Positions 1-6,961 of a stretch of DNA of 20,829 nucleotides are shown one piece after another. The stretch covers positions 1-20,829 of the forward strand of contig CAKZWV010000013.1 of assembly GCA_937922005.1 (NCBI GenBank), written 5' to 3'. The DNA is from an uncultured Clostridia bacterium. Its GTDB lineage: Bacteria > Bacillota > Clostridia > Saccharofermentanales > DTU023. The notes beneath the pieces are model-generated. The model had not been told where the DNA came from. It ran no database searches and was given only the letters and a program-made list of their open reading frames with translations. How positions within the stretch are numbered: the stretch's first letter is position 1; the number at the start of each line of letters is the position of its first letter. A program made the translations under genes and the position numbers.

Positions 1-35
1 GTAGGTTGCGCGTTCGATTCGTGTCTCCCCTGCCA
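1..35 (+). tRNA. 3' part of a tRNA, probably tRNA-Trp (truncated by window start)
   Basis: The window opens inside a tRNA. A short variable loop is followed by a T arm (five-pair stem with G-U pairs closing the loop TTCGATT), the acceptor 3' strand CTCCCCT, a G discriminator and an encoded CCA at 33-35. The implied 5' acceptor strand, AGGGGAG, and the G discriminator fit bacterial tRNA-Trp best. The anticodon lies outside the window, so the identity is an inference. Confidence 0.75.
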
Positions 36-151
36 CTTTAAGACAAGAAGGAAGGGATAGACTTCCATTTTGTGTTAAGGAATATTTTATAGAAGTCTTG
101 GATTCCAGCCCTGAAATTTTTTAGGCCTGGAGGATCTGAAGACCTATATGT

Positions 152-228
152 CGGGGTGTAGCTCAGGTGGCTAGAGTGCTTGCTTGGGGTGCAAGAGGTC
201 GCAAGTTCAAGTCTTGTCACTCCGACCA
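152..228 (+). tRNA. tRNA-Pro (anticodon GGG)
   Basis: A full cloverleaf can be drawn. The acceptor pair is CGGGGTG/CACTCCG with discriminator A and an encoded CCA (226-228). The D arm contains AGCTCAGGTGGCTAGAGT. The anticodon stem CTTGC/GCAAG encloses the loop TTGGGGT, which places anticodon GGG at 186-188. The T arm carries the loop TTCAAGT. The C at position 1 and the A discriminator are typical of bacterial proline tRNA. It lies 116 bases after the preceding tRNA and directly before a terminator, so it is probably the last gene of a tRNA transcript. No clear promoter was seen between the two tRNAs. Confidence 0.96.
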
Positions 229-233
229 GTATG

Positions 234-268
234 AATCCCGTAAGCAGTTTGCTTACGGGATTTTCTTG
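234..268 (+). terminator. intrinsic terminator of the tRNA transcript
   Basis: A perfect 13-pair inverted repeat (arms 234-246 and 250-262, arm sequence AATCCCGTAAGCA) closes a three-base loop and ends in a short T-rich tail (TTTTCTTGT). It starts six bases after the tRNA CCA, as expected for termination of the tRNA unit. Confidence 0.9.
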
Positions 269-296
269 TCTCTAGGCCCCAGATCTGTGCTATAAT
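266..296 (+). promoter_or_regulatory. sigma-A type promoter for the RNase H-Nudix gene (extended -10)
   Basis: A consensus -10 box TATAAT at 291-296 is preceded by TG at 288-289 (extended -10). A weak -35, TTGTCT, lies at 266-271 with a 19-base spacer, longer than the ideal 17. Transcription would start near 302-304, leaving a leader of about 75 bases before the preferred start codon at 378. It sits directly after the tRNA terminator. Confidence 0.75.
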
Positions 297-310
297 AGAC
301 AACGAGTGTC

Positions 311-334
311 GTCTCGACGTCAAGAGGTTGAGAC
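311..334 (+). other. leader hairpin in the RNase H-Nudix mRNA
   Basis: Arms GTCTCGAC (311-318) and GTTGAGAC (327-334) form an eight-pair stem with one G-U pair and an eight-base loop. It lies just after the predicted transcription start and about 20 bases before the Shine-Dalgarno-like purine stretch at 356-363. There is no T tract, so it is not a terminator. It may stabilise the 5' end or regulate translation; its function is unknown. Confidence 0.4.
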
Positions 335-377
335 CACGTTTGTATGGACCTATGTAAGGAAGGATGGAAAAAGACCC

Positions 378-1775
378 ATGGAGAACCCTAAGAAGCCAGC
401 ACAAGAGACGGAGCCCCTGATCCTTTATACCGATGGTGCCTGTTCTGGCAATCCTGGACCCGGTGCCTGGGCGGCTATTTTGGTAGATGAAGATCGCTAC
501 CAAGTCTTTTGGGGTGCTTATGATAATACAACCAATAACCGGATGGAACTCATGGGCCCCTTGGGTGTCCTGGAATATTTGCAAGAGGGGTTAGATGTAG
601 CCGTCCATAGCGATAGTTCTTATCTCGTGCGGGCTTTTCATGAGCGCTGGCTAGATAAGTGGCAGCGCAATAACTGGGTTAACTCCACCAAGCAGCCCGT
701 CAAAAATCGGGACCTATGGGAGAGAATTTTGCAGGAAAGTCGCCGGCATAGGCTGACTTTTGTCAAGGTGAAAGGTCATGCGGACTCTACCCTCAATAAT
801 TTCGTAGATCAGACGGCGGTCCAAGCCATCGATGACCTGAGGAGCCAGCTGATTAAGGAGGGAGTCACTTATACCGCCATGGGGATGATGGACTCCCTGC
901 CTAAAATCGGCCAAGATCTGGCCTACGAAGAGGCCCGGGATCAGGGACTATTTGTCGCCTTATCATCCAAATCATCCCGTTCCGATCCTTCCCCATCCGA
1001 CCTTACTCGACCCTTTCCCTTCGAATCTACACTTGCCCCATCCTCAGCCGATTCTTCCGGATCTGCTTCAAGCATATCCGCTTCTGCTACGCCCCATTCA
1101 AGCCTGGAAGAGAGCCGGTCCGCCCATTTACAGATTCCCTTGCTTTCTTTGGAAGAGGCCAAGGCCTTGCTTGCTGATAACCCCGACCAGCCTGCCTTTA
1201 CGGAACGCACGACCCAAGAAAAACAAATCTTCCAAGGCCGGGTTTTTTCAATCGAGGTAAATGATATTGCCTTGCCTGATGGGCGGCCATCGATACGCGA
1301 GGTGGTCCGCCATCCTGGAGGTGCCTGCGTCCTACCCTACGATGCCGAGACGGACACCATCTATATGGTTCGTCAGTACCGTTATCCCTTTGGCAAACTC
1401 CTGTGGGAGGTCCCTGCTGGGAAATTGGAGCCTGGTGAAGATCCTCTGGTCTGCGCCCGTCGAGAACTAGAAGAGGAGTGTGGAATCCAAGCCAAGTCCT
1501 GGACTAAGCTTTTAACCACTTATCCTTCCCCAGGCTATTGCGCGGAAATCCTAACCATTTATTTGGCCCTGTCCCTGACCTACGGGGACCGACATTTGGA
1601 TCCGGGGGAATTTCTAGGGGTCGGGGCCTTCCACCGCAAAACCGTTTTTGAGATGATTCGTCAAGGCCTCATTGTAGATGGCAAGACCCTACAGGCCCTC
1701 CTGGCTTTCCAAGCCATGGGCCTATATCGGAAAGATCGTCAAGCAAGAATTAACCCAGATCGGAAAGAGAGGTAG
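378..1775 (+). CDS. fusion protein: RNase HI + Nudix hydrolase (ADP-ribose pyrophosphatase-like)
   Basis: 465 residues in two unrelated enzymatic parts. Residues 13-150 are an RNase HI domain, which cleaves the RNA strand of RNA-DNA hybrids. The first motif is YTDGACSGNPGPGAW, the acidic residues D19, E57, D79 and D144 fit the DEDD active site, and the basic-protrusion region KWQRNNW is present. Residues 195-280 are a Ser/Pro-rich linker. Residues 285-450 are a Nudix domain with a complete box from G348 to I370 (G-x5-E-x7-REL-x-EE-x-GI) and SPGYCAE about 15 residues later. That downstream motif is typical of ADP-ribose pyrophosphatases of the NudF type, which split ADP-ribose to AMP and ribose 5-phosphate. 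The frame is open from a GTG at 306, but that codon is almost at the predicted transcription start. ATG 378, with AGGAAGG upstream (spacing about 14, rather long), starts close to the domain and is preferred. ftsK follows after four bases. Confidence 0.9.
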   Translation: MENPKKPAQETEPLILYTDGACSGNPGPGAWAAILVDEDRYQVFWGAYDNTTNNRMELMGPLGVLEYLQEGLDVAVHSDSSYLVRAFHERWLDKWQRNNWVNSTKQPVKNRDLWERILQESRRHRLTFVKVKGHADSTLNNFVDQTAVQAIDDLRSQLIKEGVTYTAMGMMDSLPKIGQDLAYEEARDQGLFVALSSKSSRSDPSPSDLTRPFPFESTLAPSSADSSGSASSISASATPHSSLEESRSAHLQIPLLSLEEAKALLADNPDQPAFTERTTQEKQIFQGRVFSIEVNDIALPDGRPSIREVVRHPGGACVLPYDAETDTIYMVRQYRYPFGKLLWEVPAGKLEPGEDPLVCARRELEEECGIQAKSWTKLLTTYPSPGYCAEILTIYLALSLTYGDRHLDPGEFLGVGAFHRKTVFEMIRQGLIVDGKTLQALLAFQAMGLYRKDRQARINPDRKER

Positions 1776-1782
1776 GCCCTTG
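1766..1782 (+). promoter_or_regulatory. ribosome binding site deciding a TTG start for ftsK
   Basis: AGAGAGG (1766-1772) overlaps the stop codon of the upstream gene and stands seven bases before TTG 1780. The in-frame ATG at 1678 has no Shine-Dalgarno sequence and would overlap the conserved Nudix C terminus by 98 bases. The TTG is therefore the better start and suggests translational coupling. Confidence 0.65.
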
Positions 1783-4700
1783 GAGGAACAGGAAGAGCAA
1801 ATTCGCCAACTCAAACAACAAATATTATTTGGACGCATCTTTTTTCTTGTCTTAGCAATTCTAGCTGGCTTTTTTCTATGGATTCCAAAGGCTTCTGGTG
1901 TATTTGGGGCCTGGATCCATCAGGCAGCCTTAGGTCTTTTAGGCAATGCCATCCATCTTCTACCTTTTTTCTTGATTTTGATCGCCTTGGATTACGGACA
2001 AAAGGGGAAAGGTCAGGTGAAGTCTGCCTGCCTTTGTGGAATTTTAATTAGTTTATCCGCATTCATCGGACTGCTTTCCCTGGACGTCAAAAAGCTTGAA
2101 AGCCAAGCTTGCATGGCCCATCCAGTCAAGTATTTGGCTAGCTTGACCGACAAAGACCTTGAGAATGAGAAGGCTAACCCTGACAAGGATTCTAAGAAAA
2201 AAGCTTCGAAGAAAAAGAATTCGAAGAAAAATGATTCGACAATAAAGAAGGATAGTAAAAAAACGGATGCCGAAACGAAGGATAAGCAGGAAGGAGATTC
2301 TGATTTTGTGGGCCCCGTCTTTAATCAGACTACAGGTGAGGATGAGGGGGATAAGGATGAGCATGAGATTTTAAAGAAGCCTCAGGCCAGCGCTGCCTTG
2401 GTTTTTCTCTATGCCTCGGGACAACGGCCGGCCTTACTGTCTAAGTCTGCCCGCTGGAGCGGAGGCCTCATTGGAGGTCTCATAGCCTATGCCTTGGGTG
2501 TCTTGGCGGGGAAGACGGGAGCGGGCATTTTAATCCTCGCTTCCCTCGTAGTTTGGATCCTCGTGATGGTCAATATTGCCTATCTTACTCAGCTGAAAAA
2601 GGCAGGGCAGTTTTTTCAAAGTTTGGACCAACGTCCCTTCCCCTTTGGCCCCAAGCGCAAAGAACCAACAACTGCCGCTCAGCCTGCCAAAGCTTCTCGG
2701 ACCCCAGTCCCAGCTTCTTTCGCACCGGGTCCTAGTTCGTCAAGCCCAAGCCCAGCCCTAGGTCTAGGAGAGGAGCCCAGCCAAGGCCGAGGTCCCGCCG
2801 ACCAGACCATGGCCGCCAAACAAGCAGCCCTATCTGCTAAATATCAGGCTAAGGTCCAAGAGAAATTGGCCGAGCAGGAAAGAGAGCGCCTTCGTTTAGA
2901 ACAGGCTGCTGAAGCTCAGCGTCAAGCAGAAAAAGAAGCCCAGGTCCAAGCTGCCCAAGCCCAACGGGCTGCCGAGCGTCAAGCTAAGTGGAAGGCGAAA
3001 ATTGCCCAATTAAAGGAAAAAAGCGCTGGGAAAGGGGGACAAGGCTCTCTTTGGTCCAAAGCCAATCCCAGTATCCAGCCCCAGCAAGAATCGGTAAGCT
3101 CAAGCCCTGCTCCTTTTAGGCATAGTCCTGTTCCTTCCGGTTATGGCCCGTCAGACACCAGTAGCCCTGGCCTTTCTGACCGCCCTAAACAGACAGACCC
3201 CGCCTTTGAGCAAAAGATGGCGGAGGCCCGCAAACGTATCTATAAGGATGGGGTCATCCAAGCCATGAATCGCACTTTCACTTCCCAGGATCCTGCAAAC
3301 CTCTCAGATGAGGCCCTTGAGCCCCTGTTGCCCATAGGCGATTCAGGGGATCCTGGCCCAGAGCCTGCTCCGGCTACCTCATCCCTGAGCCCTGCCCTAG
3401 CTTCTGACCTTTCCCCAGCTAATAATCCAAATCCTCCCGCTCCCGAGGAGGCTCCTTGGCCAGCTTCTGATTTTTCTCCGACGCAAAATATCGTCTCTTT
3501 TGATGCTTTCCAAAAACGTTACCAAACGAATGACGAAGACTTGGATGATCAGATATACTCAGACTTTTTCGAAGCATCTGACCCTTCTAAACCTGCCCCT
3601 GCTCCCTTAGCCCCACCTCCTCCACCCCCCCGTCGTCCGGTTTGGGTTCCCGTTCCCCAACCTTCCGCTCCGGACCTAAAGCCTCCTGCCAAAGCGCCAG
3701 GAGTCACTACGTCCGTGCCTTCTGCCGAAGCGCCCAAGGTCACGACGCCTCTCCCTGTAGCGAAAGCTCCCACTGTCACGACATCTGCTCCTCCGCCAAG
3801 ATCTGCCACTGCCACGACGTCTACTCCTCCGCCAAAAGCTCCCACTGCCACGACGCCTGCTTCTGAAGAGAAAGCTTCGACCCCTAGCACGCCTAGCACG
3901 GGTGTGAAGGCTCCGACCAAAGCCCCAGGTTCACCCGAGGCTCAAAGTCCCGCACGTCCGCCTATGCGCAGACTTGTCCAAATTTCAGGCTCTAAGGTCC
4001 AAACTCAGCCGCAAGTGTCTCCAACACCAACTCCTGCCAGATCTGTGCTTCAGCCTACTCCCAGCTCAGCTCCTTCGCAGCCAACTCCCAGTTCAGTTCC
4101 TTCGCAGCCCACTCCTAGCTCAGTTCCTTCGCATCCTTCGCAGCCTACCCCCAGCCAAAAGCCAGGTTCTGTAGTCCCACAGCAAGCGCCTAGCCAGAGG
4201 CCCAGTCCTACAGGCGCTCAGCAAAGTCTAGTACCACAAGGGCAAAAGACTGCAGCACCAGCTCCATCTCGCTTCCCGGCTTATACACCACCCCCCTTAT
4301 CCATGTTGACCAAGGGGCAAAAACTCCTGAACGACGATACGAAGCTGGAGTATTTGGAGGAGATGTCGATGAAATTGGATGAAACCCTCGCCAATTTCTC
4401 GATTGACGCCCAGGTAGAGGATTTCATTTCAGGTCCGACTATTACTCGCTTTGAGGTGGTTCCAGGGCCAGGGGTAAAAGTCTCCAAAATTGTTAATCTA
4501 GCCGATGATTTGGCCCTGGCCTTGGCGGCAACAGCCATCCGGATTGAAGCCCCTATTCCAGGGAAGTCAGCTGTGGGCATTGAGATCCCCAACCAGGTCC
4601 AGGAAGCCGTGCATTTGCGGGATATTTTGGAAAGCTGTGACTTGGCCCGAATGACTCCCCTCACGGCTTTCCTGGGGAAAGAGATCTCTGGCAAACCCAT

Positions 4701-5787
4701 TCTTTGCGACCTGGCGACTATGCCCCACCTCCTGATTGCAGGCGCGACGGGATCTGGAAAATCGGTCTGTATCAATAGTATTTTGATTTCGCTCCTTTAC
4801 CATACGGGGCCGCAAGACCTGCGGATTTTGATGATTGACCCCAAGGTGGTGGAACTTAGCGTTTACAACAATATTCCCCATTTGATCCAACCGGTTGTCA
4901 CTGATACCTCTAAGGCCTGTGCGGCCCTCCAGTGGGCGGTCGATGAGATGACCGCTCGCTATGAACTCTTAGCTGAATACCAGGTCCGTGACTTTAAGGC
5001 CTTCAATGACCTAGTCCACCGGGGAAAGGCCCCGGACGAAGAACCCATGCCCCGGATCCTCATTATTATTGATGAATTGGCAGACTTGATGGCGACGACA
5101 GCTAAGGAAGTTGAAGAGGCCGTGGCCAGGCTTACTGCCATGGCCCGGGCCGCAGGCATGCATCTCTTGATTGCCACCCAAAGACCTTCCGTAGATGTCA
5201 TTACAGGTCTGATTAAAGCAAATATTCCCTCCCGCATTGCCTTTGCGGTTGCTTCTCAGGTGGATTCTCGGACCATTTTGGATACGGGCGGGGCGGAAAA
5301 ACTCTTGGGCCGTGGAGATATGCTCTATGCGCCCTTGCAGTTCCCGAAGCCCCAACGTGGCCAGGGGGCCTTTGTGTCTGACCAGGAAGTTGAGGCGGTT
5401 ACGGATTATTTGAAGGAGACCTATGGGCCTAATTACGATGATAGTGTCCGTGAATCGATTGATGAGATGGAGCGGGTTTTGAAGGGAGAACCGATTAAAC
5501 GGGATAGTGCGGAGTTAGATCCTCTTTATGAGGAAAGTAAAAAGATTATCCTAGACGTAGGCCGAGCTTCAGTTTCTCTTTTGAAGTCGAAGCTCAAGGT
5601 TTCTCACTCTCGGGCGGTTGGTATCATGGAGCAACTCCATGAGCATGGGGTTGTGGGCCCTTATGCTGGGAGTAAACCTCGGGAGATCCTCCTGACCAAG
5701 GAAGAGTATGAGGCAGAGCAGCAAGCCATGGCTGCCGCCTTTGCTCCTGATACCAGAATAGACGATGATGCAGATAGAATGTCATGA
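1780..5787 (+). CDS. ftsK: FtsK/SpoIIIE-family DNA translocase with very long linker
   Basis: A membrane-anchored ATPase that pumps chromosomal DNA through the division septum. It has about 1335 residues from TTG 1780. Hydrophobic segments lie near residues 17-36, 49-71, 82-101, 226-244 and 249-268. A Lys/Asp-rich insertion (about 123-200) separates the third and fourth. An Ala/Gln/Glu-rich, coiled-coil-like region follows at about 345-420. A Pro/Ser/Thr-rich linker continues to about 835 and includes two tandem repeats. The motor domain has Walker A GATGSGKS at 988-995 and Walker B ILIIIDELADL with D1098. The C-terminal winged-helix gamma domain (about 1247-1315) normally reads oriented DNA motifs. 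Many SpoIIIE proteins of Bacillota are near 800 residues, so the added length lies in the linker and the insertion. The gene follows the RNase H-Nudix gene by four bases. The family is certain. I use the name ftsK although a SpoIIIE-like role cannot be excluded. Confidence 0.95.
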   Translation: MEEQEEQIRQLKQQILFGRIFFLVLAILAGFFLWIPKASGVFGAWIHQAALGLLGNAIHLLPFFLILIALDYGQKGKGQVKSACLCGILISLSAFIGLLSLDVKKLESQACMAHPVKYLASLTDKDLENEKANPDKDSKKKASKKKNSKKNDSTIKKDSKKTDAETKDKQEGDSDFVGPVFNQTTGEDEGDKDEHEILKKPQASAALVFLYASGQRPALLSKSARWSGGLIGGLIAYALGVLAGKTGAGILILASLVVWILVMVNIAYLTQLKKAGQFFQSLDQRPFPFGPKRKEPTTAAQPAKASRTPVPASFAPGPSSSSPSPALGLGEEPSQGRGPADQTMAAKQAALSAKYQAKVQEKLAEQERERLRLEQAAEAQRQAEKEAQVQAAQAQRAAERQAKWKAKIAQLKEKSAGKGGQGSLWSKANPSIQPQQESVSSSPAPFRHSPVPSGYGPSDTSSPGLSDRPKQTDPAFEQKMAEARKRIYKDGVIQAMNRTFTSQDPANLSDEALEPLLPIGDSGDPGPEPAPATSSLSPALASDLSPANNPNPPAPEEAPWPASDFSPTQNIVSFDAFQKRYQTNDEDLDDQIYSDFFEASDPSKPAPAPLAPPPPPPRRPVWVPVPQPSAPDLKPPAKAPGVTTSVPSAEAPKVTTPLPVAKAPTVTTSAPPPRSATATTSTPPPKAPTATTPASEEKASTPSTPSTGVKAPTKAPGSPEAQSPARPPMRRLVQISGSKVQTQPQVSPTPTPARSVLQPTPSSAPSQPTPSSVPSQPTPSSVPSHPSQPTPSQKPGSVVPQQAPSQRPSPTGAQQSLVPQGQKTAAPAPSRFPAYTPPPLSMLTKGQKLLNDDTKLEYLEEMSMKLDETLANFSIDAQVEDFISGPTITRFEVVPGPGVKVSKIVNLADDLALALAATAIRIEAPIPGKSAVGIEIPNQVQEAVHLRDILESCDLARMTPLTAFLGKEISGKPILCDLATMPHLLIAGATGSGKSVCINSILISLLYHTGPQDLRILMIDPKVVELSVYNNIPHLIQPVVTDTSKACAALQWAVDEMTARYELLAEYQVRDFKAFNDLVHRGKAPDEEPMPRILIIIDELADLMATTAKEVEEAVARLTAMARAAGMHLLIATQRPSVDVITGLIKANIPSRIAFAVASQVDSRTILDTGGAEKLLGRGDMLYAPLQFPKPQRGQGAFVSDQEVEAVTDYLKETYGPNYDDSVRESIDEMERVLKGEPIKRDSAELDPLYEESKKIILDVGRASVSLLKSKLKVSHSRAVGIMEQLHEHGVVGPYAGSKPREILLTKEEYEAEQQAMAAAFAPDTRIDDDADRMS
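3703..3882 (+). repeat. in-frame tandem repeat, 5 x 36 bp, in the ftsK linker
   Basis: Five units of 36 bases start at 3703, 3739, 3775, 3811 and 3847. Each encodes 12 residues of the form [V/A]TT-x2-P-x6, for example VTTSVPSAEAPK and ATTSTPPPKAPT. The units have diverged at the DNA level, but the third and fourth share long identical stretches such as CTCCTCCGCCAA. The Thr/Pro/Ala-rich units suggest an extended, disordered spacer. Confidence 0.85.
4051..4131 (+). repeat. in-frame tandem repeat, 3 x 27 bp, in the ftsK linker
   Basis: Three units of 27 bases (4051, 4078, 4105) encode QPTPSSAPS, QPTPSSVPS and QPTPSSVPS. An HPS spacer and a partial fourth unit (QPTPS) follow to 4155. High DNA similarity indicates recent duplication or slippage. 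This is a second, independent repeat family in the same linker. Confidence 0.85.
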
Positions 5788-5856
5788 CAACCTGACAACA
5801 CGACGTTATTACTTCTTTCTTTCCAAGCCCTTTGTCGAACTTTGTCGCTTTATTAA

Positions 5857-5879
5857 AAAAGGGCGAAAAGCCCTTCTTT
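5857..5879 (+). terminator. probable terminator after ftsK
   Basis: AAGGGC (5859-5864) and GCCCTT (5870-5875) form a short stem with an A-rich loop. It is flanked by an A run upstream and CTTT downstream, which lengthen the pairing and make it usable from either strand. The stem is short, so the call is moderate. It lies about 70 bases after the ftsK stop codon. Confidence 0.55.
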
Positions 5880-5924
5880 ATCCGATTGTTTTGCCCGTTG
5901 ACCAGGGGAATTATTAGGAGAATT

Positions 5925-5933
5925 TGTTATACT
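5925..5933 (+). promoter_or_regulatory. candidate extended -10 promoter for folD
   Basis: TATACT at 5928-5933 is preceded by TG at 5925-5926. No -35 box lies at the right distance; TTGACC at 5898-5903 is 24 bases away. Transcription would begin near 5940 and give a leader of about 75 bases before folD. Placement after the ftsK terminator supports it. Confidence 0.5.
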
Positions 5934-5944
5934 GTAGTTACATT

Positions 5945-5983
5945 TGAGCCAGATGGTCCGGGGACAGCTCAGGCCCAGGCTCA
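5945..5983 (+). other. folD leader inverted repeat with two possible 3' partners
   Basis: TGAGCC (5945-5950) can pair with GGCTCA (5978-5983). Alternatively its GAGC core can pair with GCTC (5967-5970). The two pairings exclude each other. I could not match the leader to the tetrahydrofolate or ZTP riboswitch consensus as I remember them. It may be only a simple stem. Confidence 0.3.
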
Positions 5984-6014
5984 TGAACGACATGGATGAA
6001 GTAAGGAGAACAAG

Positions 6015-6884
6015 ATGACACAGGTAATCGATGGAAAAAAGATTTCCAAAGCTCTTAGAGAAAAAATTCAAAACGAAGTTGCTGAATTAAAGGCAGCTGG
6101 TAAGAGGGTTCCCGGTCTAGCCGTCATTCAAGTTGGCGACGACCAGGCCTCATCGGTTTACGTCAAGAACCAGGAAAAGGCTTGTGAGAAGGCTGGATTT
6201 GTCTTCTTTAATTGCCAGTTACCTGCTGATACCACGGAAGAAGCCTTGCTCCAAAAGGTAAAAGAATTAAATGAAGACCCTAAGGTAGATGGGATTATTT
6301 GCCAGATGCCTCTGCCTGAGGGGATTGATGCCGATGTGGTCATCAATAACATTCGTCCTGATAAGGATGTTGATGGTTTTCATCCTGTGAATGCCGGGAA
6401 ACTCCTCCAAGGAAAGGCAGATGCCGTCTTACCTTGCACACCGGCCGGGGTTATTGAGATGCTCAAATATGAAAAAATCCCCCTCCAAGGGAAAAATGTG
6501 GTTGTTCTAGGCAGGTCGAACATTGTAGGCAAGCCCGCAGCTCTTTTGCTCTTAAAGGAGAATTGCACGGTGACGATTTGTCACTCTAAGACCCAGAATT
6601 TGGCGGAAGTTGCTTCTAAAGCAGACATTTTAGTTTCTGCCTTAGGGCGGGCCAAGATGGTAGATGCCTCCTATACCAACTCTGACCAGGTCGTCATCGA
6701 TGTGGGAATTAACCGGGATGAAAATGGTAAATTATGTGGGGATGTGGACTATGAGGACGTGGCCCCTAAGGTCAAAGCCATTACCCCCGTACCTGGTGGG
6801 GTAGGATCCATGACCATTGCGATTTTACTCAACAACACCCTGAAGGACTACAAGCGCCACGAGGGGATTCCTGTAGAAGATTAA
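6015..6884 (+). CDS. folD: bifunctional methylene-THF dehydrogenase / methenyl-THF cyclohydrolase (FolD)
   Basis: A cytosolic one-carbon enzyme that interconverts 5,10-methylene-, 5,10-methenyl- and 10-formyl-tetrahydrofolate using NADP. At 289 residues it has the usual length. Family motifs are present in order: the active-site helix YVKNQEKAC (49-57), ICQMPLPEG, PDKDVDGFHPVN, PCTPAGV, the nucleotide-binding loop GRSNIVGKP, VIDVGIN and TPVPGGVGSMT. One point is odd. Aligned to E. coli FolD (YVASKRKAC, catalytic K54) and human MTHFD1 (K56), residue 53 here is Gln, encoded by CAG. The partner residues Gln in ICQMP and Asp in DKDVDG are kept. Loss of this lysine is expected to hurt the cyclohydrolase step more than the dehydrogenase step. 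The start is supported by AAGGAG at 6003-6008, six bases upstream. The gene stands alone between a candidate terminator and recA. Confidence 0.96.
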   Translation: MTQVIDGKKISKALREKIQNEVAELKAAGKRVPGLAVIQVGDDQASSVYVKNQEKACEKAGFVFFNCQLPADTTEEALLQKVKELNEDPKVDGIICQMPLPEGIDADVVINNIRPDKDVDGFHPVNAGKLLQGKADAVLPCTPAGVIEMLKYEKIPLQGKNVVVLGRSNIVGKPAALLLLKENCTVTICHSKTQNLAEVASKADILVSALGRAKMVDASYTNSDQVVIDVGINRDENGKLCGDVDYEDVAPKVKAITPVPGGVGSMTIAILLNNTLKDYKRHEGIPVED

Positions 6885-6915
6885 GCATTGCTAGATTGAG
6901 CTTGTTGAATTTTTA

Positions 6916-6931
6916 TTAGGCATATGCCTAA
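6916..6931. promoter_or_regulatory. perfect 16-bp palindrome upstream of recA (operator-like)
   Basis: TTAGGCATATGCCTAA is fully self-complementary. No T tract follows on either strand, so it is not a simple terminator. A possible -35 (TTGAAT, 6905-6910) and a weak -10 (CTAAAT, 6928-6933) would place it in the spacer and -10 of a promoter. The TTAGG...CCTAA arms recall operators of DtxR/MntR-type metal regulators, but that is only a resemblance. No LexA-like GAAC...GTTC site was seen in this gap. Confidence 0.45.
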
Positions 6932-6961
6932 ATCAATAAAAGTTTTGAGATCTAATCATGA

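Noticed and set aside
306..377. GTG 306 as the start of the RNase H-Nudix protein
   Set aside because: It lies within a few bases of the predicted transcription start and inside a leader hairpin. The extra 24 residues do not resemble RNase H. A leaderless start cannot be fully excluded.
941..1260. Open frames on both strands across the Ser-rich linker of the RNase H-Nudix gene
   Set aside because: Low-complexity TCC/CCC-rich coding sequence leaves all frames open. Both flanking domains are in one frame without a break.
1678..1779. ATG 1678 as the start of FtsK
   Set aside because: It overlaps the conserved end of the Nudix gene by 98 bases and lacks a Shine-Dalgarno sequence. TTG 1780 has AGAGG seven bases upstream.
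3703..4155. CRISPR array
   Set aside because: The repeats are in-frame coding units of 36 and 27 bases without unique spacers, and lie inside ftsK.
5934..6014. THF or ZTP riboswitch before folD
   Set aside because: The leader is only about 75 bases, and I could not find the conserved core segments of either class. A covariance search (Rfam models) would settle it.
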